Positions 7,245 to 16,541 are shown, counted from the first letter of the stretch. The stretch is 55,525 nt of DNA from Oceanimonas aquatica (GCF_030732065.1 NZ_JAVBHX010000013.1:1-55525), one strand, 5' to 3'. Notes: a model not told the origin generated them from the letters alone. Numbers and translations are program-made.

Positions 7245-8201
7245 TTAAAACTCCCCCAGCGCACCCAGCAGGGTGGCGCCCAGGCTGGTGGTGAGCAGGG
7301 AGCCCAGGGTGGTGACGGCAATGATATTGGCCGCCAGCACGGCATTGCCGCCCATGGCCCGTACCATCACGTAGCTGGCGGCGGCGGTGGGCGAGGCATT
7401 GATCAGAAACAGCATGGTCAGCTCCGCATCGCGAAAGCCCAGGATCCAGCCACCGAGGGTGATCAGCCCCGGCACCAGGATCAGCCGAAGCAGAGCGATG
7501 GCGGGCAGCAGGCCGGTGTCTTCCTTGCCCGACTTCAGGCTGAGACTGGCACCGGTGCACAATAGCGCCACCGGCAGTGTCATCTGTGCCAGGGACTGGC
7601 CGGTTTTCATCAATACCTCCGGTATTGGCCAGCCCCCCAGGGCAAAGGGCAGTGCGGCTACAATGCCGATAATCAGGGGGTTTTTGATAATGCCCAGCAC
7701 AATGATGCCGGGCCTTACCTGCTGACCACTGCTCAGGCTGCGGCTGAGGGTAATCACCGCCAGAATATTAAACAGAATGGTCAGGCAGGCCACATAAAAC
7801 GCCATGGCGGCCACCCCCTGGTTGCCGTAGGCGTTGTGCACATAGGCCAGGCCGACGATGGCCATATTGGCGCGAAAGGCTCCCTGAACCAGAATGCCGC
7901 GCAGGGCTTTTTGCGCGGTCAGGCGAATGGCCAGCCCTTCCAGCAGGATAAACACTAGCAGGGTAGCGGCCATGCCGTAAACAATGAGAGCGGGGCTCGC
8001 CATTTGGCTGAAGTCGGCGCTGACGATGCTGGTAAACAGCAGTACCGGCAGGGTGATATTGAATACCAGCTTGCTGGCCCCGTCGATAAAGCCTTCGTTC
8101 ATCATTTGCGTGCGACGCAGAAAAAAGCCCAGCAGCAACAACAGGCAGATGGGGCCGGTAATGGACAGGGAAAATAACAGGCTGTCGGCAAGGGCGTTCA
8201 T
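7245..8201 (-). CDS. AEC (auxin efflux carrier) family transporter
   Basis: A 318-residue integral membrane protein with about ten hydrophobic segments. N-terminal GPICLLLLLGFFLRRTQM and C-terminal FLINASPTAAASYVMVRAMGG are typical of the AEC/bile-acid-arginine transporter superfamily, whose bacterial members move malonate, malate or other small acids. It lies upstream of and co-oriented with the YhaJ-like regulator. No strong ribosome-binding site precedes the chosen ATG, so the start is moderately certain. Substrate unknown. Confidence 0.85.
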   Translation of the reverse strand: MNALADSLLFSLSITGPICLLLLLGFFLRRTQMMNEGFIDGASKLVFNITLPVLLFTSIVSADFSQMASPALIVYGMAATLLVFILLEGLAIRLTAQKALRGILVQGAFRANMAIVGLAYVHNAYGNQGVAAMAFYVACLTILFNILAVITLSRSLSSGQQVRPGIIVLGIIKNPLIIGIVAALPFALGGWPIPEVLMKTGQSLAQMTLPVALLCTGASLSLKSGKEDTGLLPAIALLRLILVPGLITLGGWILGFRDAELTMLFLINASPTAAASYVMVRAMGGNAVLAANIIAVTTLGSLLTTSLGATLLGALGEF

Positions 8202-8302
8202 GGCAAGGTGTAAATGATTGAAAAATCAGACAGGAAGCATGCAATGACCACTTAATGGGAGCAAGGGGCGCTTTCCGGTTCCGTGAAGTCATAAAACGAA
8301 AA

Positions 8303-8322
8303 AAGGCGCCATTATGCGCCTT
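8303..8322 (-). terminator. Terminator hairpin after rnk
   Basis: AAGGCGC pairs with GCGCCTT around CATTAT, with A/T-rich flanks on both sides. On the minus strand it follows the rnk stop at once and is succeeded by a T-run. Confidence 0.75.
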
Positions 8323-8330
8323 CTTTCATT

Positions 8331-8738
8331 TTACGACTGGTAATCGCCGGCCCGCTCGGGCTGGTATTCCACTTCGGTAATAGTCACCGTCAGAGGCTTA
8401 CCGTTGGGGCCGGGCCATTCGATGGTTTGACCCACGGCCAGGCCGAGCAGGGCGCTGCCAATGGGGGCCAGCACCGAGATCTTGTTTTTGCTGCCGTCCA
8501 TGTCCCGGGGAAAACACAGGGTCTTGGTAAAGGTCTCGTCATCCTTTGCCATGCTGAAACGGATCACCGAGTTCATGGTCACAATATCGCCGGGCATGGC
8601 TTCAGGGGCCACCACATTGGCGCGCTCCAGCTCGTCTTCCAGCCGGCGAACGGCTTCCGAGTCGGGTTGTTTGTCGAGCAAGGCCTCAAGCCGGGCCAGA
8701 TCCAGGGTAGAAATAGTAATGGGCGGCAACTGGGCCAT
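8331..8738 (-). CDS. rnk: Rnk, nucleoside diphosphate kinase regulator (GreA-like C-terminus)
   Basis: A 135-residue protein, the usual Rnk length. A short N-terminal coiled-coil (ISTLDLARLEALLDKQPDSE) is followed by a GreA/GreB-type C-terminal domain (VTMNSVIRFS, ISVLAPIGSALLGLAVGQTIEWP). Rnk binds RNA polymerase and competes with Gre factors. The ATG at 8738 is chosen because GGAGG is five bases upstream. It is transcribed alone and ends in a terminator. Confidence 0.92.
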   Translation of the reverse strand: MAQLPPITISTLDLARLEALLDKQPDSEAVRRLEDELERANVVAPEAMPGDIVTMNSVIRFSMAKDDETFTKTLCFPRDMDGSKNKISVLAPIGSALLGLAVGQTIEWPGPNGKPLTVTITEVEYQPERAGDYQS

Positions 8739-8896
8739 ATCAACCTCCAATAAAAAATCAGGCAACGCCAAAAGCGCTGCCTGAACTCGAATAACCAAAG
8801 ATATACCTCAAGGCGTGGGTTTTGACCAGTGGCGGTAAAGGCTATTTTTCACCGGCCATGAAAAAGTTCCCGGCTTTTTGAAAAAGCGGCCTTAGT

Positions 8897-8910
8897 TTGC
8901 GTTAAATCAA
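8897..8910 (+). promoter_or_regulatory. Possible FNR/CRP-type box upstream of ompW
   Basis: TTGCGTTAAATCAA matches the FNR consensus TTGAT-N4-ATCAA fully in the right half and partly in the left. It lies 75 bp before ompW, which is oxygen-regulated in E. coli. Single-site visual match only. Confidence 0.4.
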
Positions 8911-8984
8911 AAAAGTTCCCCGGTGCTTCGGGCAGACTGGCCTCAGTTGAAAACTTTCGCAGCAAAAATGTTTAAGGACAGAAT

Positions 8985-9593
8985 ATGAAAAAAGTTGCTC
9001 TTCTGGTTGCCGCCGCCCTGATGGCCCCTTCTGCCGCCTTTGCTCACCAGGCCGGTGATATTCTGGTTCGTGGTGGTGCCGCCACCGTGGCTCCCCACAG
9101 CAGTGGCGATAAAGTTGGGACTGGCCACCTTGAGCCGGACTCCAATACCCAGCTGGGCCTGACTTTCTCCTATATGGTTACCGACAACTGGGGTGTGGAG
9201 CTGCTGGCCGCCACTCCTTTCTCTCATTCTGTACGTACTGCAGGCTTTGGCGAAGTGGCCAAGATCAAGCACCTGCCGCCGACCCTGATGGGTCAGTACT
9301 ACTTCGGCAATGCCCAGAGCAAGGTACGTCCTTATGTGGGTGCTGGTGTGAACTACACCATGTTTTTTGACGAGGAAGGTCGTGGAGCACTGAGCACCTC
9401 TGATGTGAAGCTGGATGATTCATGGGGCCTGGCGGCGCAGGCCGGTATCGACATGAACGTGACCGATAACCTGTTTGTGAACGCGTCTGCCTGGCTGATC
9501 GATATCGATACCGATGTTGAAACTGATATTGGTACTTTTAAAACCAACATCGACCCGGTAGTTCTGATGGTTGGTATGGGTTACAGCTTCTGA
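8985..9593 (+). CDS. ompW: OmpW-family outer membrane protein
   Basis: A 202-residue eight-stranded beta-barrel porin. The signal peptide is cleaved after SAAFA (about residue 20), and the mature protein begins HQAGDILVRGGAATVAP. Family signatures are NTQLGLTFSYMVTDNWGVEL, PYVGAGVNYTMFF and the terminal phenylalanine of GMGYSF needed for BAM assembly. AAGGA precedes the ATG. OmpW forms a narrow hydrophobic channel in the outer membrane. It is monocistronic with its own terminator. Confidence 0.95.
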   Translation: MKKVALLVAAALMAPSAAFAHQAGDILVRGGAATVAPHSSGDKVGTGHLEPDSNTQLGLTFSYMVTDNWGVELLAATPFSHSVRTAGFGEVAKIKHLPPTLMGQYYFGNAQSKVRPYVGAGVNYTMFFDEEGRGALSTSDVKLDDSWGLAAQAGIDMNVTDNLFVNASAWLIDIDTDVETDIGTFKTNIDPVVLMVGMGYSF

Positions 9594-9642
9594 TTGCTTT
9601 GCAATGTGGGTTGAGAGGGATTAAACCTCGGCAGTGTTTTTT

Positions 9643-9669
9643 GGGCAGACCATGGGTCTGCCCTTTTTT
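9643..9669 (+). terminator. Intrinsic terminator after ompW
   Basis: GGGCAGACC pairs with GGTCTGCCC around a 3-base loop and is followed by six Ts. Confidence 0.93.
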
Positions 9670-9692
9670 ATTGCCGATTTAAAAATAAAAGA

Positions 9693-10904
9693 TCAGGCCA
9701 CGGCGGTAGGTAATTCCACCTGCTCTTTTATTTTATCAACGATATAACCGCCGATGGGAATGGCGGAGGTGGCCGCAGGCGAGGGTGCGTTGCACACGTT
9801 CAGGGTGCGTTTGGTGTTAACGAACAGGAAGTCGTCCACCAGTTTTCCGTCTTTTGATACCGCCTGGGCGCGAATGCCGGCGGGGTAGGGGGTAAGATCG
9901 CCCACCGCCAGGCTGGGGCAGTACTTGCGCACCAGTTCCAGGTAGCCGGCCTTGTTGATGGAGTTTTTCATTTCGGTCAGGCCGGGTTTCAGGTTCTTCA
10001 TCAGCACCTTGAGGATGCCCGGGTAGGTCAGCATCTCCAGGGTATCCTTAAGGGAAATATCCCGCTTGTTGTAGCCTTCGCGCTTGAACGCCAGCACGGC
10101 GTTGGGGCCCACGGTGACGGTGCCGTCGATCATGCGGGTCAGGTGTACCCCCAAAAAGGGCATGTTCGGATCCGGAATCGGGTAGATCAGGTGGTTCACA
10201 ATCTGATTGTGTTCGGGCTTGAGCAGGTAGTACTCGCCGCGGAAGGGGCAAATCTTGAACTCGGGCTCCAGGCCCAGCATGCGCACCACCCGGTCGGCCA
10301 TCAGGCCGGAGCAGGACACCAGGAACTTGCCTTCAACCTCGCCCTGGGTGGTCTGTACCGTCACCCGGCTGGCTTCTTCGTTCAGGCCGGTTACCTCGGC
10401 GTTGTAGCGAATTTCGCCGCCCAGACGCTCGAATTCCTTGCCCATGGCCGCGGTCACCTGCTTGTAATCCACAATGCCGCTGGACGGCACAAAAATGCCC
10501 CCCAGGCCGGTGATATTGGGCTCGCGTTCCTTCAGCTCGTCGGCGTTCAGCCAGTAGCGCTCCAGGCCGTTGGCCTCGCTGCGGTCCCACAGCGCCTTCA
10601 TGCGCTCCATTTCCAGTTCGTTGGTGGCCACCAGCAGCTTGCCGCACTCGTCAAAGGGAATGTCGTGCTCGCGGCAAAAGGCCTTGGTGGCCAGGTTGCC
10701 TTCGAGGCAGAACTTCGCTTTCAGGCTGCCGGGGGTGTAGTACACGCCGGCGTGGATTACGCCGCTGTTGTGGCCGGTCTGGTGCCGGGCCGGGCCGCTT
10801 TCCTTTTCCAGCAGCAGCATTTTGCTGTCGGGATAGGTCTTTTTCAGTTGCCAGGCGGTAGACATGCCGACGATGCCGCCGCCGATGATGATGAAGTCAA
10901 ACAC
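9693..10904 (-). CDS. lhgO: L-2-hydroxyglutarate dehydrogenase (quinone-linked)
   Basis: A 403-residue FAD flavoenzyme oxidising L-2-hydroxyglutarate to 2-oxoglutarate. The Rossmann motif FIIIGGGIVGMSTA is at residues 4-17. HQTGHNSGVIHAGVYYTPGS and CNAPSPAATSAIPIGGYIV match E. coli LhgO closely. There is no ATG; the GTG at 10904 gives the family N-terminus, with a GTG at 10916 and a TTG at 10934 as alternatives. It lies downstream of csiD on the same strand across a 103-bp gap with two hairpins, and consumes the CsiD product. Confidence 0.94.
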   Translation of the reverse strand: MFDFIIIGGGIVGMSTAWQLKKTYPDSKMLLLEKESGPARHQTGHNSGVIHAGVYYTPGSLKAKFCLEGNLATKAFCREHDIPFDECGKLLVATNELEMERMKALWDRSEANGLERYWLNADELKEREPNITGLGGIFVPSSGIVDYKQVTAAMGKEFERLGGEIRYNAEVTGLNEEASRVTVQTTQGEVEGKFLVSCSGLMADRVVRMLGLEPEFKICPFRGEYYLLKPEHNQIVNHLIYPIPDPNMPFLGVHLTRMIDGTVTVGPNAVLAFKREGYNKRDISLKDTLEMLTYPGILKVLMKNLKPGLTEMKNSINKAGYLELVRKYCPSLAVGDLTPYPAGIRAQAVSKDGKLVDDFLFVNTKRTLNVCNAPSPAATSAIPIGGYIVDKIKEQVELPTAVA

Positions 10905-10935
10905 TGTGCTGCTCACTCGTAGGTAAAGAGGCAAA

Positions 10936-10955
10936 CGCCGGGGTTAGCCCCGGCG
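10936..10955 (-). other. csiD-lhgO intercistronic hairpin 2
   Basis: CGCCGGGG pairs with CCCCGGCG around a 4-base loop. It lies shortly before the lhgO start and has no T-tail. Possible mRNA processing or stability element that could lower lhgO relative to csiD. Confidence 0.55.
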
Positions 10956-10978
10956 CTCCTGTTTTATTGTTGAATATC

Positions 10979-10997
10979 AAGGTGCCGGCGGCACCTT
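10979..10997 (-). other. csiD-lhgO intercistronic hairpin 1
   Basis: AAGGTGCC pairs with GGCACCTT around three bases, ten bases past the csiD stop. There is no T-run, so read-through into lhgO is expected. Confidence 0.55.
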
Positions 10998-11007
10998 GTC
11001 AATGCCG

Positions 11008-11976
11008 TCAGCCCTGGTTGGGGTTTTTCAGGGTCTTGGCATGGGTAAAGTAACCGCGCTGACGCATCAGCTCCCGGCGCAGGCCGTCGTGGGCGATGAA
11101 CTTGTCGCGACCGTGCAGCCAGAAATGGTTGTTAATCAGCAGGAAAGAGCCGGTCGGAACCCGTACCGACAGCTGTTTGCTGCTGGTTTCAATGGCGTCG
11201 GACAAGTCCGCCAGCCACACGCCTTCTTCGTAGTTTCTGGGCTGCACGAACTGATCGATGTAGGACATGATGGGCTTGCCGCTGCGGTCGGTGTCGAACA
11301 CGGCGTGATACACGTCCTTGGTGGTGTTCTTGCTGGGTGGCGCGGCCCAGCGCATTTCCCGGCTAGCCATGGGATCGGCGTAAAAGCGATCCAGGTGCTC
11401 CCAGTCGTCCAGGTGCAGCAGCAGGGAGTTGCCGCCTTCCATGTTTTGCTCGTCAATTTTCAGCATCAGCACATAGTCGGTGTCCTGCTCCACGTAGGTG
11501 CCGTCGTTGTGCAGTTCCATTACGCGGTGGGCCTGACGCAGGTAGCTGTCGGAGTTGTCCTGGTTCTGCACCACAAAGCGGGCGTAATACTGGCCGCTCA
11601 TGGCATCGAAGTTGGAGCGGCCAAACAGGTGAGCCACGGCGGTGGTGAACTTGACCATGTCCTCGGCCTGCTCCACCTGGTTCAGTCCTTCCGGCGTGAT
11701 CAGCAGGGCGCCGGTGTCACGGTCGACCAGGGTGTTGATCAGCAGCGGCTGCAGCGCCTGACCGCACAGGTCGTTGAGGGTCTGGGCCACGCGAAACCGC
11801 AGAAAGGATTTGTATTCCAGTGCCTGCACCGGCCACTCGGCGGTGGCCTCGAGAAAGGCGTTCACGGTGGCTTCGTCAAAGCGCAGCTCCAGCAGACGCG
11901 GAGACAGGGCGGAGGGTGCCAGGCTGAACCCCTGATACTGATGATTGGTGAAGTCGGCGGTGGCGATGTTGGACAT
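11008..11976 (-). CDS. csiD: Glutarate 2-hydroxylase CsiD/GlaH (Fe(II)/2-oxoglutarate dioxygenase)
   Basis: A 322-residue non-haem iron dioxygenase. CsiD hydroxylates glutarate to L-2-hydroxyglutarate using 2-oxoglutarate and oxygen. The metal triad is visible as MELHNDGTY (H..D) and [12 protein letters not shown] (distal H), with downstream [11 protein letters not shown] for 2-oxoglutarate binding. AAGGAAG precedes the ATG. It pairs with lhgO and is divergent from a GntR-FCD regulator. This is the lysine/5-aminovalerate-to-succinate route via glutarate. Confidence 0.95.
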   Translation of the reverse strand: MSNIATADFTNHQYQGFSLAPSALSPRLLELRFDEATVNAFLEATAEWPVQALEYKSFLRFRVAQTLNDLCGQALQPLLINTLVDRDTGALLITPEGLNQVEQAEDMVKFTTAVAHLFGRSNFDAMSGQYYARFVVQNQDNSDSYLRQAHRVMELHNDGTYVEQDTDYVLMLKIDEQNMEGGNSLLLHLDDWEHLDRFYADPMASREMRWAAPPSKNTTKDVYHAVFDTDRSGKPIMSYIDQFVQPRNYEEGVWLADLSDAIETSSKQLSVRVPTGSFLLINNHFWLHGRDKFIAHDGLRRELMRQRGYFTHAKTLKNPNQG

Positions 11977-12036
11977 ATGAGGGCTTCCTTGTTATGACAC
12001 TGTGTTGATGAACGCGACCAATGTCGCTGTATTTAT

Positions 12037-12052
12037 AAAATGTCGACATTTT
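12037..12052. promoter_or_regulatory. Palindromic operator between csiD and the GntR regulator
   Basis: AAAATGTCGACATTTT is a perfect 16-bp palindrome with the TGT..ACA core typical of GntR/FCD operators. On the minus strand TTGACA (12060-12065) lies 18 bp upstream of an ATTTTA overlapping the palindrome, so binding would block csiD transcription. TATAAT at 12105-12110 suits the divergent regulator. Confidence 0.7.
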
Positions 12053-12141
12053 TGATTTGTGTCAATTATTCGTGGTGATTTTATGATCGCCGTTACAATT
12101 TCGTTATAATGCGGTCCATTCACGTTAAGCGAGAGCCCACC

Positions 12142-12831
12142 ATGAGCAACCCAGAGGCCCCGCGGGAAAACCTGGCCCGCACCGCCTACCAGCAACTGAA
12201 ACAGGACATCATTGAAAGTCACTTCGGCCCCGGCGAAAAGCTGCTGATGAGCGGCCTGAAAAGCCGCTATGGCCTGGGAGTGAGCCCGCTCAGGGAAGCG
12301 CTGTCGCAACTGGTGTCGGAGCGGCTGGTTACCGCCGAGAGCCAGCGCGGTTTTCGCGTCAGCCCCATGTCGGTAGACGAACTGAGGGATATTTACGATG
12401 CCCGGGCCCAGTTGGAAGGCCTGATCGTGGAGCTGGCCATGGCTCGGGGAGATGATCTGTGGGAGGCGGGCGTGGTGGCGGCCCATCATGCCCTGGCCAA
12501 GGTGACTCACCTCGATTCGGTGGAAGATCAGCTGAACCAGTGGGACGGTCGCCACCAGGCCTTTCATCAGGCGGTGGCCGCTGGCTGCAATTCTCCCCAG
12601 TTGCTGGTGGTGCGCCGAACCCTGATGGATCAGGCCGCCCGTTACCGGCATTTATGGCTAAAGCGCACCGTGTTCAGCGAGCAGGCCCTGGCCGACAAGC
12701 AACAGGAGCATCAGGCCCTGCTGGACGCCATCCTTGCCCGCCGGCCGGAAGCCGCCGCCATGATGCGTGAACACCTGCAAAGCCCGGTGCCCATTATCAC
12801 TCGCGTGCTGGCCGAGCAGGGCATGGGCTGA
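12142..12831 (+). CDS. csiR: GntR/FCD-family regulator of glutarate catabolism
   Basis: A 229-residue regulator. The N-terminal winged HTH contains AYQQLKQDIIESHFGPGEKL, SRYGLGVSPLREALSQL and a QRGFRVSPMS wing. The C-terminal FCD domain carries metal/ligand histidines around DGRHQAFHQAV and EHQALLDAI. In E. coli the equivalent regulator (CsiR) represses csiD-lhgO-gab and is released by glutarate. Here it is divergent from csiD rather than downstream of gabP. The ATG at 12142 is preferred over 12109 by family alignment; the upstream AGCGAGAG is a modest ribosome site. Confidence 0.85.
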   Translation: MSNPEAPRENLARTAYQQLKQDIIESHFGPGEKLLMSGLKSRYGLGVSPLREALSQLVSERLVTAESQRGFRVSPMSVDELRDIYDARAQLEGLIVELAMARGDDLWEAGVVAAHHALAKVTHLDSVEDQLNQWDGRHQAFHQAVAAGCNSPQLLVVRRTLMDQAARYRHLWLKRTVFSEQALADKQQEHQALLDAILARRPEAAAMMREHLQSPVPIITRVLAEQGMG

Positions 12832-12870
12832 GCACGGGATCTCCCGGCCTTTAAACATCCTTCCCTCGAT

Positions 12871-12900
12871 AATGCGGGCTTTCGCATGGCAGCCCGCATT
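12871..12900 (+). terminator. Hairpin downstream of csiR
   Basis: AATGCGGGCT pairs with AGCCCGCATT over a 10-base loop. No T-run follows, so it is terminator-like only. Confidence 0.5.
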
Positions 12901-13065
12901 GCCTTGCAGGCTGCTTTGCCTGAGCTTGAATTGAACTTTCCGGTCATAAATTCCGCCAGCTGTCATCACCCCCTTTCTCATATTTCAAATAACGATTAAA
13001 AATCAGCATTTATTACTTTTTTAAAAGATAGTCTTGCTCCCGAAAGCTCAGGCGTGTAACCATTT

Positions 13066-13089
13066 GGACATTCAGACGTCCAAGTGTCT
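13066..13089 (+). promoter_or_regulatory. Tandem MetJ boxes (met boxes)
   Basis: Three contiguous 8-mers resemble the AGACGTCT consensus: GGACATTC, AGACGTCC and AAGTGTCT. They precede the metE remnant and metF, consistent with repression by MetJ plus S-adenosylmethionine. Confidence 0.7.
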
Positions 13090-13096
13090 TTAGTGC

Positions 13097-13326
13097 CATA
13101 CGGCGGCGAATGCGACTCGGATCCATACGCTCATGTGTTATTCTGGGTTCCAGGAAATCATCAAGGCCATTGCCCACCTGAATGCGGACGTGATCACCAT
13201 CGAACGCTCACGTTCCGACATGGAATTGCCGAGAGTGTTGCGGGGCTTTTGCCTGTCCCGACAAGATTGGCACTGGCCAACATGGTGGCGGCCATGCTCG
13301 AGCTGCGCCGACGTCAAGGCATAATG
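13097..13326 (+). pseudogene. metE: Remnant of metE (cobalamin-independent methionine synthase), 3' end only
   Basis: In one frame the translation reads [11 protein letters not shown], then [19 protein letters not shown], matching the C-terminal catalytic region of MetE, including the H.CYS zinc-site context and the ITIE.SRSDMEL block. In another frame it resumes with [20 protein letters not shown], matching the MetE C-terminus. The roughly 60 codons expected between are missing, and everything upstream (about 650 codons) is gone. The remnant starts right after the met boxes, as if a large deletion joined a met promoter to the tail of metE. It cannot encode an active enzyme. Confidence 0.82.
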
Positions 13327-13341
13327 GATTCACTTGAGTAG

Positions 13342-14271
<930 letters not shown>

Positions 14272-14286
14272 GGACACTGCTCGAAC

Positions 14287-14321
14287 AAAAGCCCCCGGCA
14301 ATCGGATTGCCGGGGGCTTTT
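14287..14321. terminator. Bidirectional terminator between metF and zntA
   Basis: AAAAGCCCCCGGCAAT pairs perfectly with ATTGCCGGGGGCTTTT around a 3-base loop, with T-runs available on both strands. It serves two convergent genes. Confidence 0.95.
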
Positions 14322-16478
14322 TTATGGCCGAAAGCGTAGCAGTCTGAGGGCATTGAGGGTGACCAGGGCGGTGGCGCCGGTGTCCGCCAGCACCGCCAGC
14401 CACAATCCGGTGACGCCGGTGATGCTGGTCACCAGAAACACCGCCTTCAGCCCCAGCGCCAGAGTGATGTTCTGGCGAATGTTGGCGCGGGTGACCCGGG
14501 ACAGCCGAACCGTATCGGCCAGGGCGGTGAGCCGGTTATGGGTGAGGGCGGCGTCGGCGCTGTCGAGCGCCACATCGGTGCCCTGGCCCATGGCAATGCC
14601 GATGCTGGCCCGGCGCAGCGCCGGGGCGTCGTTGATACCGTCGCCCACCATGCCCAGGCGGCCCTGCTCACTCAGTCGGGCCACTTCCCGCAGCTTGTGC
14701 TCGGGCTTGAGCCCGGCGCGGTAATCCATGCCAAGCGCCTCGGCAATATGATGGGCGGTCAGTTCATGATCGCCGGTCAGCATCAGGCTTCGCACCCCCA
14801 GCGCGTTCAGGGCCGCTATGCCGTCTCTGGCATCGTGGCGCAACGGGTCGTGCAGGGCGAACAGGGCAGCAATCTGCTCATTGACCACCAGCACCACCAG
14901 GGTGCAGGCGGCGGAGCGCAGCCGCTCGATGTCGGCGGCCTGTTCAGGCGTAAATCGGCTTCCATCCAGATGCGCCGGGGTGCAGATAAGCAGCGGCTGG
15001 TCTTGCCAGCGGCTTTGAATGCCGGCACCGGGCAGGGTGTGTTTTTCACCTACCTCGATGGGCTCTACACCTTCGTTTTCGGCGGCGTTGACCAGGGCCG
15101 TGGCCAGAGGGTGGTGAGAGCCGCTTTCCAGACCGGCGGCCAGCGCCAGCACTTGCCTGCGCTTAAACGCATCATACAGACACAGCTCGTGCAGCACCGG
15201 TTGCCCCTGAGTCAGGGTGCCGGTCTTGTCAAAGGCCAGCATGTCGACCTTGCCCAGCTGCTCCAGTGCCGCGCCCCCCTTGATCAGTACACCCATGCGG
15301 GTGGCGGCGGCCAGCGCCGAGGTCACCGCCGCCGGTGTGGAAATCACCAGGGCACAGGGGCAGCCGATCAGTAGCAGCACCAGGCCCCGGTAAATCCAGG
15401 TTTGCCAGTCGGCGCCCAGCCAAAATGGTGGCAGCACCGCCACCAGCAGGGCGGTGAGGATCATGGCCGGGGTGTACCAGCGGCTGAAGCGGTCGATAAA
15501 CCGCGCGATGGGCGCACGGCTGGCGTCGGCTTCCTCCATCAGGTGCAGAATACGATCCAGGGTACTGTGGCCGGGCCGGGAGCTCACTCTTATGCGCACC
15601 GCCCTGTCCACGGCCAGGCTGCCGGCGGCGATGTTTTCGCCCTGCTTTCGCTCCACCGGCAGCGACTCGCCGGTGATGGCACTTTCGTCAAAGGCGGCCT
15701 GGGCGTTGAGCAGGGTGCCATCGGCGGGCAGGCGGCCACCGGGGTGCACTTCGATCTCATCACCCGGCATCAGCTCGCTGATGGCCACCTTCTCAACCCC
15801 ATGGGCGGTCAGCCGCCGGGCTTGCTCGGGCACCAGTGCCATCAGGGTTTTGACGCCCTGGCGGGCGCGGCTGGCGGCCAGGCTTTCCAGCTTTTCGCCG
15901 ACGTTGAACAGCAGCAGTACCATGGCGGCCTCGGCGGTTTCTCCCAGAAACAGGGCTCCGGTGGCGGCCACCGTCATCAGCATTTCAATGGAAAAGGGCG
16001 AGCCGCTGCGGGCCAGCCGCCCGGCCTGGCGTGCGATGGGCAGCAGGCCCCAGAGAGTGGCCAGGGTAAACAGCCAGGGGCCGGCGGCGGGCAGGAACAG
16101 CTGAGTCGCGCCGGCCACTACCACCAGCAGCAGCAATACCAGCAGGGAAAAATGGCGCCGCCAGAAAGGGCTGGAGTCGGGCGTGTTGTCCTGCTCACTG
16201 AAGGGGGTAAAGCCGGCGGCATGAATGGCCCGCACCACCTGCTCACGGCTGCCTTCGGGGGTGAGCTGCACGTGCAGCCGCTCGGTGGCAAAGCGTACCT
16301 CGGCACTGTGTACCCCGGGCAGGCGGCGCAGGGCGGCTTCAATCTTGCCGGCACAGCCGGGACAGTCCATGCCGTCGATGCGCCAGTGGTGCAGGGTGGT
16401 GTCGGCGTGTTTGGCAGGGTCATCGCCGGTGCCCGGCCGTGGCGGGTTCGGCGCGTCGTGTTTACAACAGCGACTCAT
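14322..16478 (-). CDS. zntA: Zn(II)/Cd(II)/Pb(II)-exporting P-type ATPase
   Basis: A 718-residue P1B-type ATPase. An N-terminal HMA domain has the metal motif GMDCPGCAGK, preceded by an N-terminal SRCCKHD metal-rich tail. Eight membrane segments follow, with the CPC metal site in GCPCALV. The phosphorylation motif is DKTGTLT, and GDGINDAP is the hinge. TGES is the actuator loop. The ATG at 16478 is favoured by a GGAG nine bases upstream. The promoter has the 20-bp spacer of MerR-controlled operons, so a ZntR/CadR-like activator is expected elsewhere. Confidence 0.95.
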   Translation of the reverse strand: MSRCCKHDAPNPPRPGTGDDPAKHADTTLHHWRIDGMDCPGCAGKIEAALRRLPGVHSAEVRFATERLHVQLTPEGSREQVVRAIHAAGFTPFSEQDNTPDSSPFWRRHFSLLVLLLLVVVAGATQLFLPAAGPWLFTLATLWGLLPIARQAGRLARSGSPFSIEMLMTVAATGALFLGETAEAAMVLLLFNVGEKLESLAASRARQGVKTLMALVPEQARRLTAHGVEKVAISELMPGDEIEVHPGGRLPADGTLLNAQAAFDESAITGESLPVERKQGENIAAGSLAVDRAVRIRVSSRPGHSTLDRILHLMEEADASRAPIARFIDRFSRWYTPAMILTALLVAVLPPFWLGADWQTWIYRGLVLLLIGCPCALVISTPAAVTSALAAATRMGVLIKGGAALEQLGKVDMLAFDKTGTLTQGQPVLHELCLYDAFKRRQVLALAAGLESGSHHPLATALVNAAENEGVEPIEVGEKHTLPGAGIQSRWQDQPLLICTPAHLDGSRFTPEQAADIERLRSAACTLVVLVVNEQIAALFALHDPLRHDARDGIAALNALGVRSLMLTGDHELTAHHIAEALGMDYRAGLKPEHKLREVARLSEQGRLGMVGDGINDAPALRRASIGIAMGQGTDVALDSADAALTHNRLTALADTVRLSRVTRANIRQNITLALGLKAVFLVTSITGVTGLWLAVLADTGATALVTLNALRLLRFRP

Positions 16479-16509
16479 GATGTCACTCCTTCGGAAATGC
16501 ACTGGCGTC

Positions 16510-16541
16510 AGTGTAAACCCTGGAGCTTGGTCAAGAGTCAA
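16510..16541 (-). promoter_or_regulatory. MerR-family-type promoter of zntA with 20-bp spacer
   Basis: On the minus strand TTGACT (-35, 16541-16536) and TACACT (-10, 16515-16510) are separated by exactly 20 bp. The spacer carries a dyad (ACTCTTGACC and CTCCAGGGT halves). This overlong spacer and dyad are the hallmark of MerR/ZntR/CadR activation by DNA distortion. Confidence 0.8.

Noticed and set aside
13084..13341. Small intact-looking 85-codon gene upstream of metF
   Set aside because: Its C-terminal half is the MetE C-terminus and its first half is out of frame with the MetE-like translation. It is a pseudogene fragment, not a new small protein.
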